38,379 bases of DNA, from contig JBDLRN010000006.1 of the NCBI GenBank assembly GCA_039800005.1, positions 1 through 38,379 on the forward strand. Direction: 5' to 3'. Source of the DNA: Casp-actino8 sp039800005. GTDB taxonomy: Bacteria > Actinomycetota > Acidimicrobiia > Acidimicrobiales > Ilumatobacteraceae. Below, one piece after another: positions 24,911 through 32,737 of the stretch. Under the pieces are notes generated by a model, which worked only from the letters and a program-made list of their open reading frames with translations, had not been told where the DNA came from and ran no database searches. Numbering within the stretch: position 1 is the stretch's first letter; every line of letters begins with the position of its first letter. A program made the translations under genes and the position numbers.

Positions 24911-26547
24911 CCACCATGAATCCCCGCGCCCAGTGGAAGAAGGCCTTCGACGAGTCGCGCGTGCGTCCCGAGCTGTTCCGGACCATGTCGGGGGTTCCTC
25001 TCGATCCGGTCTACGGCCCCGAGGGCGGCGAACACCCGGGCGTCTACCCCTACACCCGCGGCCCCTACGCGTCGATGTATCGCTCCAAGTTGTGGACGAT
25101 GCGCATGTTCGCGGGGTTCGGCACGGCCCTCGACACCAATCAGCGTTTCAAGGAGATCATCCGCGCCGGCGGTGACGGCCTCTCGACCGCGTTCGACATG
25201 CCGACTCTCCTCGGACTCGACTCCGACGATCCGATGGCGCTCGGTGAGGTCGGTCGTTGCGGGGTGGCCATCGACACCTTGTCCGACATGCGCGATCTCT
25301 TCGCCGACATCGACCTCGGATCGATCACCACGTCGATGACGATCAACTCGCCGGCCGCCGTTCTGCTCGCCATGTTCGTGGCCCAGGCCGAGTCGTCGGG
25401 CGTGCCGCGGGCGCGTCTGGGTGGCACCCTCCAGAACGACATCTTGAAGGAGTATCAGGCGCAGAAGGAGTTCGTGTTTCCGCCACGCCAGTCGATGCGT
25501 CTGGTTCGCGACACCGTGGCCTTCACCGCCGCCGAGATGCCGCGTTGGCACTCGATCTCCATCTCGGGCTATCACATTCGCGAAGCCGGAGCCACCGCCG
25601 CCGAAGAACTGGCTTTCACTCTCGGTAACGGATTCGCCTACGTGGAACTGGCGCGGCAGGCGGGTCTCCCGGTCGACACGTTCGCCCCGCGGCTCTCGTT
25701 CTTCTTCAACGCCCACATCGACTTCTTCGAGGAGATCGCCAAGTACCGAGCGGCTCGGCGCATCTGGGCCCGTTGGATGAAAGAGCGTTACGGCGCGACC
25801 AACGAACGGTCGATGCAGTTGCGTTTCCACACCCAGACCGCCGGCGTGTCGCTCACTGCGCAGCAGCCCGAGGTCAACATCATCCGCACCGCGATCGAAG
25901 CCCTGGCCGGGGTGCTCGGCGGCACGCAGTCGTTGCACACCAACTCGATGGACGAAGCGCTGGCGCTGCCCACCGAGAAGGCGGCCCGTATCGCCCTGCG
26001 CACGCAGCAGGTGATCGCCTACGAGACGAACGTGGCTCACGTGGCCGACCCCTTGGGTGGTTCGTACTTCGTGGAGGAACTGACCGACGAGATGGAGCGT
26101 CGTGCCGAGGAGATCTTCGCGCGGATCGAGGAGATGGGCGACGGCTCGATGCTCGAGGGCTGCATCACCGGCATCGAGGAGAACTGGTTCCAGGGTCGGA
26201 TCGCCGATTCGGCCTACGAGTTGGAACGGGCCTTCAACGCCGGTGAGCGCATCGTCGTCGGCGTCAACCGATTCCTGGAAGGCAACGACGAGGACGAACT
26301 CGAGATCCTGCGCATCACCAACGAGGACGAAGCCAAGCAGCGTCGTCGCCTGGCCGAGGTGAAGCAGGACCGCGACGACACAGCGGTGGCCGACGCACTC
26401 GACCGTCTCGCCAAGGACGCCGTCGATCCCGAGGTGAATCTCATGCCCGCGCTCGTCGACGCGTCGCGTGTGTACGCGACGGTCGGCGAGATGATGACCA
26501 CCATGGCCGGAGTGTTCGGTCGTCACGTCGAAGTACCGACCATCTAG
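24907..26547 (+). CDS. icmA: B12-dependent acyl-CoA mutase large subunit, isobutyryl-CoA mutase (IcmA) type
   Basis: Radical mutase large subunit of 546 aa (543 if ATG 24916 is used) without a B12 domain, which is supplied by the next gene. Conserved blocks: TAFDMPTLLG, LQNDILKEY, SISGYHIREAGAT and NSMDEALALP. Methylmalonyl-CoA mutase (MCM) holds the free carboxylate with Tyr89 and Arg207 (P. shermanii numbering). Here they align with Phe68 (TMRMFAGF) and Gln186 (EYQAQKEF), the exact pair found in isobutyryl-CoA mutase. I therefore expect isobutyryl-CoA/n-butyryl-CoA interconversion. Automatic annotation will probably say methylmalonyl-CoA mutase. Confidence 0.85.
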   Translation: MTTMNPRAQWKKAFDESRVRPELFRTMSGVPLDPVYGPEGGEHPGVYPYTRGPYASMYRSKLWTMRMFAGFGTALDTNQRFKEIIRAGGDGLSTAFDMPTLLGLDSDDPMALGEVGRCGVAIDTLSDMRDLFADIDLGSITTSMTINSPAAVLLAMFVAQAESSGVPRARLGGTLQNDILKEYQAQKEFVFPPRQSMRLVRDTVAFTAAEMPRWHSISISGYHIREAGATAAEELAFTLGNGFAYVELARQAGLPVDTFAPRLSFFFNAHIDFFEEIAKYRAARRIWARWMKERYGATNERSMQLRFHTQTAGVSLTAQQPEVNIIRTAIEALAGVLGGTQSLHTNSMDEALALPTEKAARIALRTQQVIAYETNVAHVADPLGGSYFVEELTDEMERRAEEIFARIEEMGDGSMLEGCITGIEENWFQGRIADSAYELERAFNAGERIVVGVNRFLEGNDEDELEILRITNEDEAKQRRRLAEVKQDRDDTAVADALDRLAKDAVDPEVNLMPALVDASRVYATVGEMMTTMAGVFGRHVEVPTI

Positions 26548-26562
26548 GCCAGGAGAGAGAAC

Positions 26563-26985
26563 ATGACCGCAACTCGAGTTCTCGTCGCCAAGGTCGGCCT
26601 CGACGGTCATGATCGCGGCGTCAAGGTGGTGGCCCGCCTCCTGCGGGACGCCGGTTTCGAAGTGATCTACACGGGACTGTTCCAGACCCCCGAAACCGTG
26701 GCCGCCGCCGCGGTCGACGAGGACGTCGACGTGATCGGACTGTCGATGCTGTCGGGTGCGCACATGACCTTGGCGCCGCTCGTGGTGGAGGCATTGCGCG
26801 CTCGGGGGGCCGACATTCCCGTGGTCGTCGGTGGCATCGTGCCGAACCGCGACATGGACGATCTTCGCGCGGCGGGAATCGCCGCCGTTCTCGGGCCGGG
26901 AGCACCGGCCGAACAGGTGGTCGAGACGGTCGCTACTGCAGCCCGTGAAGGGCGCCACCGTCGAGAGGTATCGCCGCGCCCGTGA
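26563..26985 (+). CDS. icmB: Cobalamin-binding small subunit of the acyl-CoA mutase (IcmB type)
   Basis: B12-binding protein of 140 aa. The base-off/His-on motif DxHxxG is GLDGHDRG with His16 as cobalt ligand; SMLSGAH and VVVGGIVP are the other cofactor-contact segments. It lies 15 nt after the large subunit with AGGAGAG as Shine-Dalgarno, so both are one operon. No MeaB or fused G-protein chaperone is next to it. The 3' end overlaps the convergent SDR gene by 53 nt. Confidence 0.9.
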   Translation: MTATRVLVAKVGLDGHDRGVKVVARLLRDAGFEVIYTGLFQTPETVAAAAVDEDVDVIGLSMLSGAHMTLAPLVVEALRARGADIPVVVGGIVPNRDMDDLRAAGIAAVLGPGAPAEQVVETVATAAREGRHRREVSPRP

Positions 26986-27688
26986 TGAACTTCGCGTGCT
27001 CGGAGCACACGAAGGCCGCCACCTGACCGAAGTCGTCGGGATCGCCCAGAGTTCGGGCGGGAATCGCACTGGCCACGGCGTCGAGGTCGGTGTACAACGC
27101 CGTGAGCCGGTCGGTCGCGTGGAGTCCGGGTTGGAGGGAGTTGACCGTGATGCCGTGCGGTGCGACTTCGCGCGCCACCGTCTTCAGGAATCCGGTCACG
27201 CCGGCTCGAGCGGTGTTCGACAGGATCAGACGATCGATCGGTTCACGCACCGACGACGACGTGATGGCCACCACGCGACCCCAACGTCGTTCGATCATCT
27301 CGGGTAGTGCGGCCTGGCACAACGCGACGGTCGACAAGAGGTTGAGCCGAAGGGCCGCTTCGTAGGCCTCGAAGGCGGTCGACGCGAAGTTGCCGGGCGG
27401 CGGGCCACCAGCATTGGCGATCAAGATGTCGACGCCACCGAGGAGTTCGACGGCTCGTGCGACCAGATCGCGCGCCGCATCGGTGTCGCTCACGTCGGCG
27501 GCGACGACGTGCACCGACGCACCGGCCGACGGATCGACAGTGGCGGCGGCGGCCTCGAGGCGTTCACGTGACCGCGATGCCAACGCGACCGACACTCCGT
27601 TTGCCGCGAGCGCACGCGCGGTGGAAAGACCGAGCCCACTGGACGCGCCGGTCACGAGGGCGCGCCGTCCGGTGATACCGAGATCCAC
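26933..27688 (-). CDS. SDR-family protein lacking the catalytic Tyr-Lys pair
   Basis: FabG-like Rossmann protein of 251 aa. The nucleotide-binding TGASSGLG and the NAGG motif are normal, and the catalytic serine is present in ITSSSVREP, but where YxxxK belongs the protein has LSNTARAGVTG, so Tyr and Lys are Asn and Arg. A set of SDRs with such a change exists; they may bind cofactor without standard reductase chemistry. GTG 27688 follows the Dabb gene stop by 1 nt. Its C-terminal 53 nt overlap icmB. Confidence 0.83.
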   Translation of the reverse strand: MDLGITGRRALVTGASSGLGLSTARALAANGVSVALASRSRERLEAAAATVDPSAGASVHVVAADVSDTDAARDLVARAVELLGGVDILIANAGGPPPGNFASTAFEAYEAALRLNLLSTVALCQAALPEMIERRWGRVVAITSSSVREPIDRLILSNTARAGVTGFLKTVAREVAPHGITVNSLQPGLHATDRLTALYTDLDAVASAIPARTLGDPDDFGQVAAFVCSEHAKFITGAAIPLDGGALHGLQ

Positions 27689-27689
27689 G

Positions 27690-27989
27690 TCAGACCTCCA
27701 TCTGAATGGCCGCGCGTTCGGCGACGTAGTCGGCGGTGTAGGCCGCGATGAACGCCTGGTGGTCGGGATGATCCCGGTACTCGAGATAGCCCTCGCGATC
27801 GTCGAACTCGGCGATCACCGCGTAGTCGTAGGTGCCCGGGTTGATGCCGAGATTGCGTCCGAACAGGTAGGAGCGAATCGACGGAACCTTGCTCGGCAGT
27901 TCGCGCAGCGCCTGCTCGGCCGCTGCCACGTGCTCGGGCGTGACACCGGGCTTCCAGCGGAACAGAACGGCATGACGAACTCGGGACAT
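27690..27989 (-). CDS. Dabb-family stress-responsive alpha/beta-barrel protein
   Basis: Protein of 99 aa with a ferredoxin-like Dabb fold: HAVLFRWKPGVTPE at the start, YDYAVIAEFDDREGYLEY in the middle and HPDHQAF near the end. Members form dimers; some are polyketide cyclases, others stress proteins, and this one cannot be assigned. ATG 27989 lies 6 nt after TACGCT (28001-27996). First gene of a two-gene operon with the atypical SDR. Confidence 0.83.
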   Translation of the reverse strand: MSRVRHAVLFRWKPGVTPEHVAAAEQALRELPSKVPSIRSYLFGRNLGINPGTYDYAVIAEFDDREGYLEYRDHPDHQAFIAAYTADYVAERAAIQMEV

Positions 27990-28036
27990 GGTCCGAGCGT
28001 AGACGTTCGCGTCGAGAGGGGATTCGGTCCGGCGAC

Positions 28037-28969
28037 TCAGCGCACGGTCGACGTGAGAGTCGAGAGCCGAGCATCGGGTGCGGGACGAGCCCCGACGTGT
28101 TCGATCACCCAGGCCGCGACACGAGTGGCGAAACGGGCGGCCTCGACGGGTGAGCGATGAACCAGATGGTGGGCGAGGAATGATCCGGCGAAGGAGTCGC
28201 CGGCCCCAGTGGCGTCGACCAGTTTGTTGGTGGCCGGTGGAATGTGGGTGAAGTCGTCGTCGGCGAGCACCAGCGCCCCGTCGGCGTCGAGTTTCAACAC
28301 GACGAGTGCACCGGGGAAGATCTTGGCCACCCCGCGGGCGATCTCGTGCGGATCGTCGGATCCGGTGAGGACCTGGCCTTCTTCCTTGTTGGGCAGCACG
28401 ATGTCGAAGTCGAGGTCGGCGCACGTGGCGAGGAACGTGGCTACACCCATCTCCTGGATCATCTGGAACGAGCCCGGATCGAACGACACCGTCGCGCCGG
28501 ACTGATGAGCAAGTGACGCCGCGCGGCGAGCCGCTGAGCGCGGCGGGTCGGTGAAGAACGACCAAGCGGTCAGGTGGAGATGATCACTGCGGGTGATCAC
28601 ATCGGCGGGAATCTCCGACGGCATGAGATAGAAGTCGGCGCCGTGGCCCGAGACCATCGAACGCTGTCCGGAGTGATCGACGAAGACGGCGACCGATCCG
28701 GTGGGATGAACGTCGGTCTCGACGAAATGGGCGTGGACCCCCTCGCGACGAAGGTCCTCGTCGGCCAGTTGACCGAAGCGGTCGCGTCCGATCTTGCCGA
28801 TGAAACTCGTGTCGAGGCCGCAGCGACGAGCCCAGACCGCGACGTTGGCCGCGCTTCCCCCCGGAGTGAGCATGACTTCGCCGAAGGTGTCGCCGCCGCG
28901 CAAGAGTTCGGAGTTGGTGCGAATGAGCACGTCCCACGCGAAGTCTCCGAGAACGCTGAGTCGGCCCAC
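28037..28969 (-). CDS. PfkB-family sugar/nucleoside kinase
   Basis: Ribokinase-like kinase of 310 aa. Motifs: LTPGGSAANVAVWARRCG near the N-terminus and the catalytic anion-hole DATGAGDSFAGSF near residue 255, with aspartate as base. The substrate is unknown; PfkB members act on ribose, fructose 1-phosphate, adenosine and others. GTG 28969 is chosen because TACCGT (28982-28977) lies 7 nt upstream. The open frame running a further 350 codons upstream is antisense to the thioredoxin-like and oxidoreductase genes and is not coding. Confidence 0.88.
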   Translation of the reverse strand: MGRLSVLGDFAWDVLIRTNSELLRGGDTFGEVMLTPGGSAANVAVWARRCGLDTSFIGKIGRDRFGQLADEDLRREGVHAHFVETDVHPTGSVAVFVDHSGQRSMVSGHGADFYLMPSEIPADVITRSDHLHLTAWSFFTDPPRSAARRAASLAHQSGATVSFDPGSFQMIQEMGVATFLATCADLDFDIVLPNKEEGQVLTGSDDPHEIARGVAKIFPGALVVLKLDADGALVLADDDFTHIPPATNKLVDATGAGDSFAGSFLAHHLVHRSPVEAARFATRVAAWVIEHVGARPAPDARLSTLTSTVR

Positions 28970-29029
28970 GTGACGAACGGTATCGGTGGCCGACTGGAGA
29001 GCCACTCCGAGCGTCGGTAGGGTGACGAC

Positions 29030-29542
29030 GTGCGTCGCCTGTTCACCGCTCTCGCTCTCGTGGTCCTGCCGGTGACCGCTGCGTGCGGAGGTGACGCTGC
29101 CACCACATCGGTCGAGGCCGTGATCGCGAACCCAGCGTCTTCGTCGCCAGTTTCGTCTCTGGCTCCGTCGGTTTCGGAGTCCCTGCTCATCGATTCCCTG
29201 CCCGAACTCACCGGACCGACGGTCCTGTGGTTCTGGGCCCCTGGTTGAGGCTCGTGCAACGCTGAAGCGCCCTCGGTCGAGGCCGCCCGACAGAAGTACG
29301 ACGGCGAGGTCACGTTCCTCGGTGTGGCGTGGGCCGGGTCGACCGACTCCATGAACGCCTTCATCGAACGACACGGTCTCACCTTTCCATCGGTGAACGA
29401 TCAGCCCGGTGACGTGTTCGCGTCCTTCGGTGTGGCCGGACAGCCGGCCTGGGTGTTCGTCGACGAGGCGGGTGGCAACAACCGGGTGCTCGGTGCGCTG
29501 TCGGACGATCAGCTCGACGCGGCGATCGCCGCGATCGCCTGA
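29030..29542 (+). CDS. Thioredoxin-like (TlpA type) lipoprotein with in-frame TGA at the first redox Cys: candidate selenoprotein
   Basis: Read through one TGA, this is a 170-aa exported redox protein. Residues 1-19 are a lipoprotein signal with lipobox TAAC. The redox region reads VLWFWAPG-U-GSCNAEAP: the TGA (29246-29248, residue 73) stands exactly where TlpA/thioredoxin proteins have the first cysteine of WAPxCxxC, and the second cysteine (Cys76) is intact. The frame stays open for 97 more codons with thioredoxin-fold features (VTFLGVAWAG, GQPAWVFVDEAG with the cis-proline). A hairpin follows the TGA. If not Sec, the gene is broken or the base misread. GTG 29030 follows TAGGGT by 6 nt. Confidence 0.75.
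29267..29286 (+). other. Candidate bacterial SECIS-like hairpin after the TGA
   Basis: GCG-C-CCTC-GGTC-GAGG-C-CGC folds into seven base pairs with one C-C mismatch and a GGTC loop. The loop begins 26 nt after the TGA at 29246-29248 and has G in its first two positions, as described for bacterial SECIS elements. A lower helix GGCTCG (29249-29254) with CGAGGCC (29278-29284) is an alternative fold. GC-rich coding DNA forms such hairpins often, so this is supporting evidence only. Confidence 0.4.
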
Positions 29543-30522
29543 ACGACGCCGCGGAACTCTTCGTCGTCGCGCGGGTCGGCGGGCGGCTGCAGGAGAACGC
29601 CGTCGGTGAGTCCGCCGAACCAGGTCGCGATCACATCGGGAAGTTCGCGCCACGTCGCCGACGGAATCAACGTGTCGAGATGATCGTCGGTGAGCACCGA
29701 GGCCAACTCGTTCCACCTTCCGTGACGGGTGAGGTCTTGCAGTCGGGTGCCGAGGTCGGCCCAGTCGAACAACTCGAGAGTGCGTCGATAGGCGGGTGTC
29801 GAGTAGAGGAACGCGAGCACGGCTCGCTGCGTGTCGCGACTGGCACGAACGTCGTCGTCGGTGCGTCCGGTGATGATCGGTGCAGCCGTGGCCACCTCGA
29901 CCCGATGCGTTGCGCTCGCGAGAAGAGGGCGGGCGCGCTCCCGCAGGAAACGCGGATGTGAATTCGTCGGGTGGGTGACGAAACCGTCGGCGACCTCGGC
30001 CGCGAGTCGGATGGCACGATCGTTGATTCCACCGAGCCACAGCCGCGGTCCGGCATGGGGGAGTGGACCCGGATCGAAGAAGGGTTGGAGACGATCGAGT
30101 CGGTAGGCGTCGGTCTCGACGTTCAGACGTTCACCGGAGGAGAAGGCGTGCCAGGCTCCTCGCACTGCCGACACGTAGTCGCGCATCCACGGGATCGGAG
30201 ACCGCCACGGAACTCCGAAACGACCCTCCACGTTCTGTCGGATCTGGGTCCCGAGCCCGAGGTCAAATCGCCCGCCACTCATGCGCGACAGATCCCATGC
30301 TTGTAGAGCCACGAGCATGGGGCTGCGCGGGAAGGCGAGGGTCAGACTGGTCTGGACCCGCAAGGTACGGGTGTGCTCGAGAGCGAGCAGCGCCACGCTG
30401 AACGAGTCGTGAATCGTCTCGGGCACGTGCAGAACGTCGAATCCGAGGGCCTCGATCCGGCGGGCGTACTCCCCGGTCGCCTCGAGGGGGAGTCGGTCGC
30501 TCATGCCGGCGATCACGCGCAT
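29509..30522 (-). CDS. LLM-class (luciferase-like) flavin/F420-dependent oxidoreductase
   Basis: TIM-barrel oxidoreductase of 337 aa. Typical LLM features: ARRIEALGFDVLHVPET at the start, LALEHTRTLRVQTSLTLAFPRSP, the RFDLGLGTQIRQN loop and PRLWLGGINDRAIRLAAEVADGF. In actinobacteria this group (similar to the TIGR03617-type proteins) generally uses F420; the substrate is unknown. ATG 30522 lies 6 nt after TACCCT (30534-30529). The 3' end overlaps the thioredoxin-like gene by 34 nt. Divergent from the Rieske oxygenase gene, 40 bp apart. Confidence 0.88.
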   Translation of the reverse strand: MRVIAGMSDRLPLEATGEYARRIEALGFDVLHVPETIHDSFSVALLALEHTRTLRVQTSLTLAFPRSPMLVALQAWDLSRMSGGRFDLGLGTQIRQNVEGRFGVPWRSPIPWMRDYVSAVRGAWHAFSSGERLNVETDAYRLDRLQPFFDPGPLPHAGPRLWLGGINDRAIRLAAEVADGFVTHPTNSHPRFLRERARPLLASATHRVEVATAAPIITGRTDDDVRASRDTQRAVLAFLYSTPAYRRTLELFDWADLGTRLQDLTRHGRWNELASVLTDDHLDTLIPSATWRELPDVIATWFGGLTDGVLLQPPADPRDDEEFRGVVQAIAAIAASS

Positions 30523-30562
30523 GCGTCGAGGGTAGTGAGTGTCGAGGTCTAACCTTCGCCCC

Positions 30563-31717
30563 ATGGGGGAGATCTCGGTGCCCGTGGCGCGACGAGGCGA
30601 CCTGCCGCAGCGCGCCGGCGTGGGAGTTCCGAACGTTCCCGATCACGGCCCGTCCACCATGAGTGCCGACGTCTACCGAGACGCCGAACGTTTCGAACGT
30701 GAGCGCACCCGCGTCCTCGCGTCGCACTGGCTCCTGGCCGGACGCGTCGAACAGATCCCCGAACCAGGGGACTGGATCACCTACGAAGGTCACGACGAGT
30801 CGGTCGTGATCACTCGGCAGCCCGACGGATCCCTCGCAGCGTTCCACAACGTGTGCGCCCATCGTGGGCCGGCCATCGTCACCGATCTGACCGGATGTGG
30901 GGCGCGTCGTTTCACGTGTCCGTATCACGGGTGGGTGTACGACACGACCGGCCGTCTCGTGGGTGTTCCCGAGCGAGAGGACTTCGATCCGGCCCATCTC
31001 GACACGCGAGCGCCGACGGTGGCCGTCGACGTGTGGGCCGGCTGGATCTGGATCAACATGCTCGGACCCGAGCGTGCGTCGTCACTTCTCGCATCGATCG
31101 GTCCGGAGATCGTCGCCGATCTCGGAGCCTTCCGCATGGAGGACATGGTCCTGCACGAGGTGCTCGAGTTCGACGTTCCGGTCAACTACAAGGCAGTGGT
31201 CGACGGATTCAACGAGATCTATCACGTCACCGAGTTGCATCACGTTCCACCGGCCTTCACCAAGTCGGCTCGCGAGGCGACGTTCCACATCGTCGGCGAC
31301 AACTACATGTGCTTCGTCCCGAAACCCGAGTTCGTCGACGAGTTGGCCAGTCCCGACTACGACCATCATCGCTTCGCGATCTGCCACTATCTCGTCTTTC
31401 CGAACACGGTCTTCAACTGCAACCCCGAGCACATCCAGGTCTTCCAGCCGATCCCCCTCGGAGTCGATCGCACGCGGTTCTTGTGCTGGGAGTTGGTGTA
31501 TCGAGGTGACCGAGCCGATCCCGACTACGAGAGTTACTTCCGTCGCACCATGGCGCAGTGGGACGGTTTGAAACTCGTGGTGAACGAAGACATCGGGATC
31601 TACGAGCAGATGGCGCGCACGAAGCGGTCGAGTGCCTTCACCACCCAAATTCTTTCCTCGCGCGAGTGCAAGATCGCCCACTACCACGAGCAAATGGATC
31701 GCAAGAGCCGTATCTGA
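30563..31717 (+). CDS. Rieske-type ring-hydroxylating oxygenase, large (alpha) subunit
   Basis: Non-haem iron oxygenase of 384 aa. The Rieske [2Fe-2S] centre is CAHRG with CPYHGW. The mononuclear iron site is in DGFNEIYHVTELHH, giving the bridging Asp and two His ligands, with the third carboxylate probably in VNEDIGIYEQM. No beta subunit, ferredoxin or reductase gene is near, so it must use partners encoded elsewhere. The substrate is unknown; homologues act on aromatics, carnitine-like compounds or sterols. ATG 30563 follows TAACCT (30550-30555) by 7 nt. Confidence 0.9.
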   Translation: MGEISVPVARRGDLPQRAGVGVPNVPDHGPSTMSADVYRDAERFERERTRVLASHWLLAGRVEQIPEPGDWITYEGHDESVVITRQPDGSLAAFHNVCAHRGPAIVTDLTGCGARRFTCPYHGWVYDTTGRLVGVPEREDFDPAHLDTRAPTVAVDVWAGWIWINMLGPERASSLLASIGPEIVADLGAFRMEDMVLHEVLEFDVPVNYKAVVDGFNEIYHVTELHHVPPAFTKSAREATFHIVGDNYMCFVPKPEFVDELASPDYDHHRFAICHYLVFPNTVFNCNPEHIQVFQPIPLGVDRTRFLCWELVYRGDRADPDYESYFRRTMAQWDGLKLVVNEDIGIYEQMARTKRSSAFTTQILSSRECKIAHYHEQMDRKSRI

Positions 31718-31783
31718 CCAGGTCAGCGAGAATTTTCCGACTTCCGCTCAAGTCGTCGTCACGGAGTTTCGATACCCATCCCC
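31714..31783 (+). promoter_or_regulatory. FliA/WhiG-type promoter with upstream palindrome (copy B)
   Basis: CTGACCAGGT (31714-31723), CTCAAGTCG (31747-31755), GGAGT (31763-31767), CGATACC (31770-31776), 7 nt, GTG. Offsets from the 10-mer to the -35 (33 nt) and to GGAGT are identical to those at 3492; the only length change is one extra base before CGATACC. Here the 10-mer is part of CTGACC-A-GGTCAG, a perfect inverted repeat, and overlaps the stop codon of the oxygenase gene. Confidence 0.75.
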
Positions 31784-32677
31784 GTGAAGCGGATGGGACG
31801 AATCTTCAAGCGCACGGTGCTCGCATCGTTGTGTGCGGCGACCGCCCTCGGTGTGGTCGGCGTTCCGGGTGCGCAGGCCGACGGCCGCACGTCCAACAAC
31901 GCGGCCAACGTCTACGTGGTGAAGCCTGGTGAGTGGTTGGCTCGGATCGCCTCCAAGAACGGCGTGACTCTGAACGCCCTGCTCGCCGTCAACGGTTTCC
32001 AGACGACGACGGTGATCCATCCCGGCCAGACCATCAAACTTCCCGACTCGTCGAAGGCGGCGGCATCCACGCCGACCGTGGTCTCTCCGTCATCGGCGAA
32101 TGTCGCGGTGGGTGGTTCCTACACCGTGAGGTCCGGTGATTCGCTCAGTCTGATCGCCTCCAAGAACGGCGTGACTCTGAATGCTCTTCTCTCCGTCAAC
32201 TCCTTCCAGCGCACGACGGTGATCCTGCCCGGTCAGTCGATCAAACTTCCCGCAGGAGCCGCGAGCACGAACACGTCGAACGGCTCGTCGGCGAGCGATA
32301 CCAAGGTGAGCAAGGTCCTGGAGTTCGCTCGAGCCCAGATCGGCACGCCCTATCGCTTCGGTGCCGCCGGCCCCGACGCCTACGACTGCTCCGGTCTGGT
32401 GCGAGCGGCGTTCCGTCAGACCGGCATCACGTTGCCGCACAGCAGTCTCGAGCAGTCCAAGCGGGGCACGGCGATCGACTGGCGCAGCGAGGGGATCCGC
32501 CCCGGTGACCTGGTGTTCACCTTCTCGTCGAGCAACCCCACCCAGATCAGCCACGTGGGCATCGCCATCAGCGACACGCAGTGGATCGAAGCCCCGTTCA
32601 CCGGTGCTGACGTGCGCATCACCCGTCTGCCGAGCGATTCCCGCATCCAGGCGGTTCGCCGGATCGTGACCGGCTGA
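31784..32677 (+). CDS. Secreted peptidoglycan hydrolase: two LysM domains plus NlpC/P60
   Basis: Exported cell-wall hydrolase of 297 aa. Signal peptide 1-32 (cleavage near AQADG). Two LysM modules at about 44-90 and 111-158, sharing the segment SKNGVTLNALL, bind glycan. The NlpC/P60 domain (about 170-297) cuts stem peptides with Cys in YDCSGLVRAAF, His in ISHVGIAI and a third polar residue further on. The GTG start is placed 7 nt after CGATACC, exactly as in the M15 peptidase gene at 3561, so both walls enzymes should be co-expressed. Confidence 0.92.
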   Translation: MKRMGRIFKRTVLASLCAATALGVVGVPGAQADGRTSNNAANVYVVKPGEWLARIASKNGVTLNALLAVNGFQTTTVIHPGQTIKLPDSSKAAASTPTVVSPSSANVAVGGSYTVRSGDSLSLIASKNGVTLNALLSVNSFQRTTVILPGQSIKLPAGAASTNTSNGSSASDTKVSKVLEFARAQIGTPYRFGAAGPDAYDCSGLVRAAFRQTGITLPHSSLEQSKRGTAIDWRSEGIRPGDLVFTFSSSNPTQISHVGIAISDTQWIEAPFTGADVRITRLPSDSRIQAVRRIVTG

Positions 32678-32737
32678 TCTCTCCCTCGGTTTCGGTCGCT
32701 GGTTCGCGGCCCCTCGAAGGTGTGGCACGCTGTGCCC

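Noticed and set aside
24907..26547. Methylmalonyl-CoA mutase
   Set aside because: Carboxylate-binding Tyr and Arg are replaced by Phe and Gln at the aligned positions, the isobutyryl-CoA mutase pair.
29030..29248. Reading the thioredoxin-like gene as a 72-aa protein or plain pseudogene
   Set aside because: The frame continues cleanly after the TGA, no other lesion is visible, and the TGA falls on the redox cysteine. A base-call error remains possible and is stated.
28970..30040. Long open extension upstream of the PfkB kinase
   Set aside because: It is antisense to the thioredoxin-like and LLM genes, has no domain, and a good start with a -10 exists at 28969.
31718..31783. c-di-AMP (ydaO-type) riboswitch upstream of the NlpC/P60 gene, as seen in some actinobacteria
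   Set aside because: The intergenic stretch is 66 nt and the predicted mRNA has no leader, so there is no room for it.
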